Shown: piece after piece, positions 39,737 to 48,282 of the stretch
How positions within the stretch are numbered: the stretch's first letter is position 1
Layout: each line of letters starts with the position of its first letter
Origin: Panacagrimonas sp046594215
GTDB lineage: Bacteria; Pseudomonadota; Gammaproteobacteria; Nevskiales; Nevskiaceae
Assembly: GCA_046594215.1 (NCBI GenBank)
Contig: JBKJPX010000057.1
Span: forward strand, 124,001-188,000
Reading direction: 5' to 3'
Length of the DNA: 64,000 nucleotides
The notes under the pieces: generated by a model
Databases searched by the model: none
What the model saw: the letters and a program-made list of their open reading frames with translations, nothing else
What the model was told of the DNA's origin: nothing
Program-made: the position numbers and the translations under genes

Positions 39737-41389
39737 TTAATGAGGCCGGATGGAGCCCGGACGCACGACGGCGCCGAACTGGTCCTTGAAGGCGCGCATT
39801 ACCGGGTCTTCGCCGATGGCCGTCTCGGCGGCGTGCTGGCGGTCCTGCGCGCGCTTCTGGTCGATCTGCGCCGGTGTCGGCACCGCAGCTTCCTCGGTCT
39901 GCGCCATCTCCACGACGAGACGTAGCGCCCCGTCGGACTGTCGCGCCAAGGCCTGCTCGATCGCGATGCGCCGCGTCTCGTGCAGCAGGAAGCCGGCGGA
40001 CGCCGCCAGGCTCAGGCGGATCACGCCGTCCTGCTCGCCGACCCAGGCGCACTGGCGCGCGAGCTGACGCGAGCTGCCGTCGAGTCCCAGCGTGTCGATG
40101 CGCTCGGACCAGGGCAGCTCCTGCGGCGACAAGCGCGGGACGTTCGGTGCCGGTGCCGCCGCGACCTGCACGGGTGTTTCCCGCTGAGTGCTGGCGATAG
40201 GGGCCGGCGTGGCGGCTACGGGCGCCGCACCCGCGCGCGAGACTTCGGGCGTTCCGGGCGTGCGACGTGGAGCGGCGCTCGGCGGCGCGGCCTTCGCGCC
40301 GCCCGAGTCCTCCGGACGGAAGGCGAGCATGCGCAGCAGCGTCATCTCGAAACCACAGCGGGGATCCGGCGCCCAGGGCAGGTCGCGGCGACCCGCGACG
40401 GCGATCTGGTAGCAGAGCTGCACATCCTCGGGCGCGAACTTCGCGAGCAGCGCGACCAGTTCCGCGTCGTCGTCTTCGGACGCCGCATCCGGCAACACCT
40501 GCAGCACTGCGATGCGCTGCAGATAGGCGGACAGGTCGTTCAGTAGCGCCGAGTAGTCCGGCGCGCGCGTCTCAAGCAGCTGGACACCCTCGAGCAGCGC
40601 ACGTCCCTCGCCTGCGGCGATGGCCGACAGCAGGCTGTACAGCACCTGCCGGCCAGAGGTGCCGAGCATGTCCTCGACCGGTCCGCGCTCGAGCGTCGCG
40701 CCGCCGGCGAAGGCGATGGCCTGGTCGACCAGCGACAGGCCGTCGCGCATTGAGCCGTCGGCGGACTTCGCGATCTCGCTGACCGCACCAATCTCATAGG
40801 CGACGCCTTCCAGGTCGAGCACCTTGGCGAGCTGCTCGCGGATCACCACCACCGGCAGACGCTTGAGGTTGAACTGCAGGCAACGGCTGAGCACGGTGAT
40901 CGGCAGCTTCTGCGGATCAGTCGTGGCCAGGATGAACTTCACGTGCGGGGGCGGCTCTTCCAGGGTCTTGAGCAGCGCATTGAATGCGCTCTTGGAAAGC
41001 ATGTGGACTTCGTCGATCAGGTAAACCTTGTAGCGACCCCGCGCCGGCGCGTACTGGCTGTTGTCGATCAGCTCGCGCACGTTGTCGACGCCGGTGTTGC
41101 TCGCGGCATCGATCTCCAGTAGGTCCACGAAGCGACCCGAGTCCACTTCCTTGCAAGCCGAGCAGATCCCACATGGCGTGGCCGATACCCCGGTCTCGCA
41201 GTTGAGTCCCTTGGCGACGATGCGCGCCAGAGTGGTCTTGCCCACGCCGCGCGTACCGGTCAACAGGATCGCGGGGTGGAGCTTGTCGGCGTCGAGCGCG
41301 TGCGTCAGGGCTTGCACGACGTGGCCCTGCCCCATCACGTCGGCGAAGACACGGGGACGCCACTTTCTGGCGAGGGCGAGATAGCTCAT
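39737..41389 (-). CDS. dnaX: DNA polymerase III subunits tau/gamma
   Basis: Clamp-loader ATPase (550 residues). Motifs are LARKWRPRVFADVMGQGHVVQALTHAL, Walker A GTRGVGKTTLARIVAKGLN, the zinc-binding cysteines CETGVSATPCGICSAC, DEVHMLS, and a sensor-I serine block (LSRCLQFNLKRL). The C-terminal ~200 residues carry an Ala/Pro-rich linker and a DnaE/DnaB-binding tau region. No obvious frameshift signal was noticed for making gamma. Confidence 0.95.
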   Translation of the reverse strand: MSYLALARKWRPRVFADVMGQGHVVQALTHALDADKLHPAILLTGTRGVGKTTLARIVAKGLNCETGVSATPCGICSACKEVDSGRFVDLLEIDAASNTGVDNVRELIDNSQYAPARGRYKVYLIDEVHMLSKSAFNALLKTLEEPPPHVKFILATTDPQKLPITVLSRCLQFNLKRLPVVVIREQLAKVLDLEGVAYEIGAVSEIAKSADGSMRDGLSLVDQAIAFAGGATLERGPVEDMLGTSGRQVLYSLLSAIAAGEGRALLEGVQLLETRAPDYSALLNDLSAYLQRIAVLQVLPDAASEDDDAELVALLAKFAPEDVQLCYQIAVAGRRDLPWAPDPRCGFEMTLLRMLAFRPEDSGGAKAAPPSAAPRRTPGTPEVSRAGAAPVAATPAPIASTQRETPVQVAAAPAPNVPRLSPQELPWSERIDTLGLDGSSRQLARQCAWVGEQDGVIRLSLAASAGFLLHETRRIAIEQALARQSDGALRLVVEMAQTEEAAVPTPAQIDQKRAQDRQHAAETAIGEDPVMRAFKDQFGAVVRPGSIRPH

Positions 41390-41575
41390 GTAGCGATCAG
41401 TGTGGCGAAGCAGGTCGTCCGGACGTCGGACGAGAATTTCAGCGCTTGATGCGACGCAGCCTTGCCGGATGAACGCTGCTGCGTCAGGCAGGCGTTCACG
41501 CGGAAAAGTCGGACATCGAAGTCATGCGGTGATTGTCGCGGATGCGGCGCACGGTCGCCAGCCGCGCGCCGCGGA

Positions 41576-41964
41576 CTATGCGCATGAGGCGGCGCGCTGC
41601 ATCACCGTGCGGGTCTCGGGCCCTGGGTAACCCGCCGCGTCAAAGGTCTCGAAGATCGTGCGACTGGGATCGAAGTAGACCTCGGAGTAATGGTCGGTGT
41701 GGCAGTAGGGCCGCAGTGCCAGAACCGGGCCGTAGGTGGTGAAGTGGATGATCTCGACATCCGGTCGCGGCTTGGCCACGCCGTTGGGAATTTTCGCCAG
41801 CGCGGCCTTGAGCTGCGACACGGCGTCCGCAGTGTCGACGCTGTACACGGGCTGGGCCGTGCGATCGACGCGACGATCGGGGTTCGTCGAGTAGTTCTTG
41901 CTCGCGTCGCCAAAAACCTGCCGCTGCCGACGATCGTCTGCCCCAGGGCGCGAAAAAAAAGCAT
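41576..41964 (-). pseudogene. Remnant of a mechanosensitive ion channel (MscS family) C-terminal domain
   Basis: Minus-strand frames encode the MscS C-terminal cytoplasmic part: NYSTNPDRRVDRTAQPVYSVDTADAVSQLKAALAKIPNG ... EIIHFTTYGPVLALRPYCHTDHYSEVYFDPSRTIFETFDAAGYPGP. The segment upstream (MLFFRALGQTIVGSG) is in another frame, so a frameshift lies near 41915. The membrane helices and the pore TM3 are missing. The piece is truncated at its 5' end and cannot form a channel. Confidence 0.75.
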
Positions 41965-42020
41965 CGCGCGCCTCGTATTGGTTTCGAAGTAAGAAACGCC
42001 GGCAGGAGGCGGCGTTTCGA

Positions 42021-44042
42021 TCAGTGCACCGCGGCCTGGAATCCGATCTCGCGCCGGTTGTTCGGCTTCACAGTCACTTCCTGCCGCAGCATGCGCACCA
42101 GCTCAGCCGCGTCGCCCTCGACGCCCAGGAGGCGCGAGCGATTGCGCACGACGGCGTAGTCGCCGGGGGTAAGCATGTCGATCTCGCGGACGCCCGCGGG
42201 CGCATCGAGACCGAAATAGTGACGGAACGCCGTTGCACGCTGCTCGGCCTTCAGGAAATCGAAACGCACCTTGAACGAGAAACGGCGGAGCGCCGCCTCG
42301 TCGAGGTGGCCCATCAGGTTGGTGATGCACGCGAACGGCAGTTCGTGCGACTCCATCCAGGTGAGCATTTCGTTGACCTGGCTGATCTCCCAGCCCTGGT
42401 GCGCGTGGCGGCGATCGCCGAGCAGCGAATCGGCTTCGTCGAACACCAGGAACGCGCCCGACTCGCGCGCCTCGGCGAAGGCCTGCGCAATGTTGCGCTC
42501 GTTCTCGCCCACCCATTTCGAGAGCAGGTCGGAAGCGCGCTTCTGGATCACTTCGACACCCAACTCGTGCGCGAGCCAGCGAACGTACGCTGATTTGCCC
42601 GTTCCCGGAGGGCCATACAGGCACATCGAGAACGCGCGCGTGTCGAGGCTGACCAGGCGATTGCGGAGGTTCGCCAGGTCCAGGTCCGCATTGATCAGCG
42701 ATGGTTCGTAGCGAACCGAGTGCACCGCGCGCGGCGGCGCTTCGGCGCCCCGCATGACCTTGGCGATCGAGTGCACCGCGCGCCGAATGTCCTGGAAACC
42801 GCCGCTCGTGAGGCGCGCCGAACGCACCGCGCCGGCTGCAACCGCGGGCGGCGCATCGAAATCCTCAGCGAGGCGACGGATCTCCTCGGCGGGAACCTGG
42901 ACCTGTTCGCGCGCAAGGATGCGCTGCCAGACCCGCTCTCGAACGCGCGCGGGTGGCACCTTCATCTCGATCGCATACGTCATTCGGCGCAGCACCGACG
43001 GGCCCAGCGCGGACGGATCGTTCACCGTCCACAGCGTGGGCACGCGGGTTTCCTCGAACAGGCGATGCATGAACACGCGCGAGCCGACGCCATTGCGATC
43101 GCCGTCGAACATGCCGTCGCTTTCGCCGCGCAGCAGGTCCTCGGCCTCGTCGAACAGCAGCAGGGAGTCAGACTGGTTCTCGAGCAGCTTCTGCGACAGC
43201 CGGAATGAACCCAGGCGCTGGTCACGCGAAGGCTCCTGCCCGCGATCATCGGTGTGCCCGACGCCATAGAGCTTGAGGTTCAGACGCGTGGCGAGCGTCT
43301 TGCAGAACTCGGTCTTGCCGGTGCCCGGCGGTCCGTACAGCAGGATGTGGATGCCCTTAGCACGTTCGCTCACCGCGCGACCCAGCAGGTTCGCGGACAG
43401 CTCGCGATCGGCCGGCAGGTGTTCGTAGTCTTCCCACTCAAGGCTGTGCTTGAGCGGCTCGCCCAGCAGCGCGGCACGCACGTCATCGATCGGCTGCGCC
43501 TGCGACTGCAGGAAGCTGGTGAGCAGCGCGAGCGGCTGGCAGTCCGAGCGATAATCGGTGGTGAACAGGCCGCTGGCCATCAGGCGGCCGCGCGAGGACA
43601 GCGTCTCAACCACTTCGCCGCGCGTGATCCCGAGCATCGCGGACAGCAGCGTGACGACGCCGCTGTCCCCGACGCGCAGTTCGTCGAGTTCCAGGGTCTC
43701 GAAGAGATCCTCCACCTGCGGCACGACGCGCTCGCGCACCAGCGCCGACATCACCGCGGCTTCGGCGTTGCTGAGGTGCAGAAGCTTTGCGACCGCACCA
43801 AGGTTGTGTTCCAGGGTGCTGGGCTCCACCGACTCGAGCGCTTCGAGGCGATCCGCGACGATCGCGATCCACCCGTCCGCGTCTATCTTGCGGGTGTCGT
43901 CCTGCAGGTCTAGCTCGAGATGCTCGGCTTCATCGCCCAGAAAACGCAGGAGGCCGTCCTGCGCCCAGCGAAAGCGTTCGAGCCGGCCACCGAGGTTGGC
44001 GATCCATCGAAGGACGACGCGCTGCTCAAAGGCTTCCATCAT
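42021..44042 (-). CDS. Tandem AAA+ ATPase of unknown function
   Basis: A 673-residue cytoplasmic protein with two AAA+ modules after a ~200-residue helical N-terminal domain. Module 1 has Walker A GPPGTGKTEF (about 237-246), Walker B LLLFDEAED (about 293-301) and a WTVND sensor. Module 2 has Walker A GPPGTGKSAY (about 474-483), Walker B FLVFDEADSLLGDRRHAH (about 529-546) and sensor SITN-like ACITN. The arrangement is Cdc48-like in outline, but the N-terminal domain is not recognised. No membrane segment or protease domain. Function unknown; probably a hexameric unfoldase or remodeller. Confidence 0.8.
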   Translation of the reverse strand: MMEAFEQRVVLRWIANLGGRLERFRWAQDGLLRFLGDEAEHLELDLQDDTRKIDADGWIAIVADRLEALESVEPSTLEHNLGAVAKLLHLSNAEAAVMSALVRERVVPQVEDLFETLELDELRVGDSGVVTLLSAMLGITRGEVVETLSSRGRLMASGLFTTDYRSDCQPLALLTSFLQSQAQPIDDVRAALLGEPLKHSLEWEDYEHLPADRELSANLLGRAVSERAKGIHILLYGPPGTGKTEFCKTLATRLNLKLYGVGHTDDRGQEPSRDQRLGSFRLSQKLLENQSDSLLLFDEAEDLLRGESDGMFDGDRNGVGSRVFMHRLFEETRVPTLWTVNDPSALGPSVLRRMTYAIEMKVPPARVRERVWQRILAREQVQVPAEEIRRLAEDFDAPPAVAAGAVRSARLTSGGFQDIRRAVHSIAKVMRGAEAPPRAVHSVRYEPSLINADLDLANLRNRLVSLDTRAFSMCLYGPPGTGKSAYVRWLAHELGVEVIQKRASDLLSKWVGENERNIAQAFAEARESGAFLVFDEADSLLGDRRHAHQGWEISQVNEMLTWMESHELPFACITNLMGHLDEAALRRFSFKVRFDFLKAEQRATAFRHYFGLDAPAGVREIDMLTPGDYAVVRNRSRLLGVEGDAAELVRMLRQEVTVKPNNRREIGFQAAVH

Positions 44043-44287
44043 GGTTTGCTGCGGGGGTTTGTCACCGGAGAGGTGACGACCTAAGAGTGGGGCTAGACCT
44101 CGCTACTTCCAAGAACGCGGACGCGGCCCCAGGCAAACGGGTTCTTAATCAGGAATTTGGCCCGTACGGACCCAGCGGTCAGGCCAGCGGGCCGCGAGGC
44201 CAATCGCTGGGGACATTTCCCTGCGAATGCTGTGGAAAAGTCCACCAAGTCTTTGACGCAGAAGCCAAAAGACCGGTTGTTGGAGAA

Positions 44288-44391
44288 GGTCCGCGCCAGC
44301 TTGCTCCGGCACCCGGCGAGACCGCTGCCGTTGCTCCCTTCCGGGCCTGGCGGGGTTCACGGTTTACCGTCGCGGAGGTCCGGCGCGGACC
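44288..44391 (-). ncRNA. ffs: Signal recognition particle RNA (4.5S)
   Basis: About 104 nt on the minus strand. Terminal strands GGTCCGCGCC and GGCGCGGACC pair over 10 bp, and the central domain carries the conserved GGCCCGGAAGG and GGAGCAACGGCAGC segments of the Ffh-binding domain. The 4.5S RNA binds Ffh to target membrane proteins to SecYEG. Ends were placed from the terminal stem. Confidence 0.9.
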
Positions 44392-44430
44392 AGCGACCAT
44401 TATCCGTGATTTGATCGCCAAAAACTTCGA

Positions 44431-45069
44431 TCAATTGTCGGCGACTTCGTCCAACTTAACGTCGCCGCTGACCTGTGCGAGCGGTTCAGCCGGCGCTGCC
44501 GCGGCACTGGGCAGCTGCGCAGCCGCTGCGAGTTGAAGCACGTCGATGTTCGTCGCCGCGACAAGCTCGGGACTCGCGATGCGCGCATTGACCTCGCGCA
44601 CGATTTCGTCGCGCACGATGGGCCCGACGATGCGCAGGTGCTCGAGGACCTCGGAAGGAAGGCCGTGACCGTCGACCTCGGTGCGGATCTGGGAATCCTT
44701 CACCGGATGCAGGATGAGTTTGAGGTTCAGCGGTGCAAAGGTGCGCACGTCGAGGTGCAGGCGGATCTCGACCTTGAGCGTGAACTTGAGGCGCAGGTTG
44801 ATCACCTTAACCTCGAGCTTGAGGTCGCCCTCGATCAGCATCACGAAGCTCACGTCCGGCAGCTTGTTCGTGACCGGCAGCACGTCCACGTCCTGCAACT
44901 GGAACACGTACGAGGCTACGAGCAGGTCCGCCGGGAACTTGCTCACGGAGCCTTCGATCATCGCCTTGAGCACAGTCTCGATCTCGCCGCGCAGGCGTTC
45001 GGCGGTCACCACGTAGCGGATGAAGTTGTGCCCGAACTCGGCGTAGGTGATCGGTCTGCTTTCGTCCAT
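44431..45069 (-). CDS. Conserved protein of unknown function
   Basis: A 212-residue protein. It starts MDESRPITYAEFGHNFIRYVVTAERLRGEIETVLKAMIEG. The middle is a long run of alternating hydrophobic residues (LKLEVKVINLRLKFTLKVEIRLHLDVRTFAPLNLKLIL) consistent with an elongated beta structure, followed by a helical part and an Ala/Pro-rich tail. No signal peptide is evident. The beta pattern would suit a lipid- or hydrophobic-ligand-binding protein, but this is only a guess. It lies between tsaB (8 nt) and SRP RNA. Confidence 0.65.
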   Translation of the reverse strand: MDESRPITYAEFGHNFIRYVVTAERLRGEIETVLKAMIEGSVSKFPADLLVASYVFQLQDVDVLPVTNKLPDVSFVMLIEGDLKLEVKVINLRLKFTLKVEIRLHLDVRTFAPLNLKLILHPVKDSQIRTEVDGHGLPSEVLEHLRIVGPIVRDEIVREVNARIASPELVAATNIDVLQLAAAAQLPSAAAAPAEPLAQVSGDVKLDEVADN

Positions 45070-45077
45070 GGTCGTCT

Positions 45078-45788
45078 TCAGACGTTGCGGTATGCGCGGA
45101 GCTGCATCTGCTCTTCCAACGTGAGCGCCACCTTATCGCGCAGGTACAACGGGGCAAGCAGGTCCGCGTCGATGGTCGCGCCGGCCGCGAAGAGAGGCTC
45201 CGCCAGATCGAGAGCGGTCTGCGCATGCGGCAACGCGGCGCCGTCTACCCCGGCCAGCTTGCCGCGTACGCCCGCACGCATCAGTGCCTCGTAGCTGCCC
45301 CATCCGGTCCCGACACCCTGCCAAGGACCCTCCCTGTCTTCGGCAAAGGCTTCGGGTGGCATTACGCGCGGCGGACCCAGCGCCTGCGCGCGTCCCTGCG
45401 CGCCCTTCTCGAAGCTGGCGACGTATATCTCGCTCATGCGCGCGTCGATCGCCGCGATCACGCGCTGTGCCCCCGCATCGAATGCGCCTTGGGCGAGCAT
45501 CGTCAGCGAACTGATGCCCACCACCGGCCGGTCGAGCGACAACGCGAGTCCCTTCACGAAACCCACCCCGATGCGCACGCCGGCGAAGCTGCCAGGCCCG
45601 ATGCCGCACACGAAACCATCGAGCTGGGCGAACGAAAGCCCGGCCTCCGCCATCAGGCCATGCACCATCGGCAGCATCTGTTGCGTGTGCGAGCGCCCCG
45701 CCTTGTCAAACCGCACGAGCGTGCGCCCGTCCACGCGGAGCGCGACGGAACAGGCCTCGGTTGCGGTGTCGAGCGCGAGCAAGTGCAT
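45078..45788 (-). CDS. tsaB: tRNA threonylcarbamoyladenosine modification protein TsaB
   Basis: An inactive ASKHA-fold partner (236 residues) of TsaD and TsaE in making t6A37 on ANN-decoding tRNAs. The family start MHLLALDTATEACSVALRVDG, the SHTQQMLPMVHGLM segment and GPGSFAGVRIGVGFVKGLAL are all present. It follows the helicase gene by 27 nt. The ~235-residue length is normal. Confidence 0.94.
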   Translation of the reverse strand: MHLLALDTATEACSVALRVDGRTLVRFDKAGRSHTQQMLPMVHGLMAEAGLSFAQLDGFVCGIGPGSFAGVRIGVGFVKGLALSLDRPVVGISSLTMLAQGAFDAGAQRVIAAIDARMSEIYVASFEKGAQGRAQALGPPRVMPPEAFAEDREGPWQGVGTGWGSYEALMRAGVRGKLAGVDGAALPHAQTALDLAEPLFAAGATIDADLLAPLYLRDKVALTLEEQMQLRAYRNV

Positions 45789-45815
45789 GCGGTTTTTTAC
45801 AGACGTTCGTGCGGG

Positions 45816-47726
45816 CTACAGGGTGCGCACCCACTCTAGCGCGGCTTCGCGATCCACCCTCGGCATGAACGGCAGCGCGGAGAGCACCTTGCGACCGTAG
45901 TTCTTGGTCCGCAGGCGCGGATCACAGAGTACGAGCAATCCACGATCCGACTCATCGCGGATCAGGCGCCCCGCGCCCTGCCGCAGGCTGACGATCGCCT
46001 CGGGCAGCTGCACGTCGACGAAAGGATTGCCGCCGCGTCGACGCAGCGCCTCCAGCCGCGCGTCGTAGACCGGGTCGCCGGGCGAGGCGAACGGGAGCTT
46101 GTCGATGATCACGATACGTAGCGCGCGACCTTTCACGTCCACGCCTTCCCAGAAACTCTGCGTGCCGACGAGCACGCCGTCGCCGCTCGCAGCGAAGCGC
46201 TCGACCAAGCGGGCGCGATCGTCCTCGCCCTGCACGAACAAGGGCAGGCGCAGGCGCGGCCGCAAGCAGTCGGCGATCTGGCGCAGCGCGCGGTGACTCG
46301 TACACAGCACGAAAGCGCCGCCGCCACTGGCCTCGACCAACCCCAGAGAGAGTTCCGCGATGCGGTCGGAATAGTCCGGCGCGCTCGGCTCGGGCAGCCC
46401 ATCGGGCAGATACAGGCGGCCCTGGCTGGCGTAGTCGAACGGACTCTCGAGCGCGATGCCGAGCGCGTCATCCACGCCGATCTGGCGACGGAAGTGATCG
46501 AAGTCGCCCGCCGCCGAGAGCGTGGCCGAGGTCATGATCCAGGCGCCGGGATGTGCCGCGAAAACGCGGCCGAATCCCTGCCCCAGGTCCAGCGGCGTGG
46601 CATGGAGGGTGCCGCCACGACCCTGCGGCTCGGTCCAGCGCACCTGCGCCTCGTCCTGCCGCGCGGTGCAGATCGACAGGCGCGCGCGCACCTGGCTGGC
46701 GCGCTCGAACAAGGCGTCAAGCGTGGCGCTGCGCTCGCGGCAGACGTCGAGCTCGGCGCAGAGAACGTCGAGTGCCTCGGCCACAGCGTCGACCGTAGCC
46801 CCGGCGTCTCGCCCGACAAGGAATTCCTCAGTCGAGAGGCGGCCATTGAGCTGCCCCAGTCGCGCCTCGAACTGGATCACCGGCGGCGCCACAGCGCTCG
46901 CCGCGAGCTGCAGGTCCGGCACGTCGCCCTGCTCCGCGGCGGCCTTGAGGCAGTCGTCCGCAAGGTCGCGAAGCTGCCGGCTCGAGATCCGCGAGCCGAA
47001 GAACTGGCCGGCGAGCTCGGGAAGTTGGTGCGCCTCGTCCACAATCACGGCGTCGGCTCCCGGCAGGATTTCGCCGAACCCTTCTTCCTTGAGCACGACG
47101 TCGCTGAGCAGCACGTGGTGGTTGACCACCACGAGGTCGGCGCCCATTGCCGCGCGGCGGCTCTTCACGACGAAGCAGCCGCCAAAGTCCGGACATTTCG
47201 CGCCCAGACAGTTGTCAGCCGTGGACGTGATCTGGTGGCGCAGCCGATCGTCCTCGATCAGACGACCGAGTTCGGACACCTCGCCGCGCTCGGTGGAGCG
47301 CGACCAGCGTTCGACCTGGACGAGGCGCTCGTCCACGAGGCGACGCCCGGCCAGCACGGCGTCCTGCCCCGCACGCTTCGTCCGGTACACGCAGAGGTAG
47401 TTGCTGCGGCCCTTGAGCATCGCGGTACGCGCCGGGATGCGCAGCGCATGGAGCAGACGCGGCAGGTCGCGCTCGAACAGCTGGTCCTGCAGGTTCTTGG
47501 TGCCGGTGGAGACGATCACACGGCGACCCCCGACCAGCGCGGGCACGAGATAAGCGAAGGTCTTGCCGGTGCCGGTGCCGGCCTCGATCAACCGCAGGTC
47601 AGCCTGCTCGAAGGCCTGCGCGACGGCTTCGGCCATGCGTACCTGCACAAGGCGCGGCGTGAATCCCGGGATGGCCTGCGCAAGCGGGCCGTCGGACCCC
47701 AGGAGAAACGGAAGATCAGCCTCCAC
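45816..47726 (-). CDS. DinG/YoaA-type ATP-dependent DNA helicase
   Basis: Superfamily 2 XPD-like helicase of 636 residues. Walker A is EAGTGTGKTFAYL, motif II VDEAHQLPEL, motif VI RQGAGRLIRDE. Cysteines in NCLGAKCPDFGGC, with an upstream Cys, suit a Fe-S cluster as in DinG/XPD. VVNHHVLLSD follows. The frame is open upstream, but the GTG at 47726, before the conserved FLLGSDGPLAQAIPGFTPRLVQ, is preferred; it overlaps the upstream lipoprotein gene by 11 nt. Such helicases unwind replication-blocking structures. Confidence 0.9.
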   Translation of the reverse strand: MEADLPFLLGSDGPLAQAIPGFTPRLVQVRMAEAVAQAFEQADLRLIEAGTGTGKTFAYLVPALVGGRRVIVSTGTKNLQDQLFERDLPRLLHALRIPARTAMLKGRSNYLCVYRTKRAGQDAVLAGRRLVDERLVQVERWSRSTERGEVSELGRLIEDDRLRHQITSTADNCLGAKCPDFGGCFVVKSRRAAMGADLVVVNHHVLLSDVVLKEEGFGEILPGADAVIVDEAHQLPELAGQFFGSRISSRQLRDLADDCLKAAAEQGDVPDLQLAASAVAPPVIQFEARLGQLNGRLSTEEFLVGRDAGATVDAVAEALDVLCAELDVCRERSATLDALFERASQVRARLSICTARQDEAQVRWTEPQGRGGTLHATPLDLGQGFGRVFAAHPGAWIMTSATLSAAGDFDHFRRQIGVDDALGIALESPFDYASQGRLYLPDGLPEPSAPDYSDRIAELSLGLVEASGGGAFVLCTSHRALRQIADCLRPRLRLPLFVQGEDDRARLVERFAASGDGVLVGTQSFWEGVDVKGRALRIVIIDKLPFASPGDPVYDARLEALRRRGGNPFVDVQLPEAIVSLRQGAGRLIRDESDRGLLVLCDPRLRTKNYGRKVLSALPFMPRVDREAALEWVRTL

Positions 47727-48282
47727 CCAAGGAACGCTCGATCTCGTCGACGCGCGCCTGCGCCTGCACCGCGCCGAGCGAATCACCCTTGCCCTGCATG
47801 GCATGAGCGATCGTCTTCCAGTTCTCGACTTCGACGTAAAGGTTGCCGCGCGCCAGGCTGGTGGACTTGCCTGCCACAGAGATCGCCTGGTCGAATTGCT
47901 CCTGGTCGAGGTAGACCTTGGCGAGCGCCGACCACACGAAGTAGTTCCGCGGCTCGATGCGCTGCGCGCGCTCGAGCTGTGACGCCGCGAGGTCGAACTG
48001 GCCTTGCGAGCGGGCGTCGGCCGCCTGGCGCATCAGCGAGACCACCGCCTGCCCGCTGATGCTCTCGGCGGTGCGCGGGAAGGTCTGCTGCGCCGGCTTC
48101 ACCGGCTCGATGACGGTTGGGCCATTGGTTCCCGGAAGGGTCTGCGGCGGTTGCGGCATCGACGGCTGGGGCTGCTGCGGCTGCGAGGGAAACGGCCAGC
48201 TGCTCTCGCGCGTGCCCGTCGGCGACGCGCAGGCGTTGAGCAGTAACACGACCATCGCCAGAGCGCCGAGGGCCAGTCTCAT
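47716..48282 (-). CDS. TPR-containing lipoprotein, probable activator of PBP1B (LpoP-like)
   Basis: A 188-residue outer-membrane-type lipoprotein. The signal peptide ends in the lipobox LNAC (Cys about residue 17), followed by a Pro/Gln/Ser-rich linker (about 18-70). Then come tetratricopeptide-like helices (AVVSLMRQAADARSQGQFDLAASQLERAQRIEP, NYFVWSALAKVYLDQEQFDQAISVAGKS). Its ATG overlaps the mrcB stop (ATGA). In Pseudomonas a TPR lipoprotein next to ponB (LpoP) activates PBP1B; this gene matches in layout and location. Activity is inferred. Confidence 0.75.
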   Translation of the reverse strand: MRLALGALAMVVLLLNACASPTGTRESSWPFPSQPQQPQPSMPQPPQTLPGTNGPTVIEPVKPAQQTFPRTAESISGQAVVSLMRQAADARSQGQFDLAASQLERAQRIEPRNYFVWSALAKVYLDQEQFDQAISVAGKSTSLARGNLYVEVENWKTIAHAMQGKGDSLGAVQAQARVDEIERSLGGG

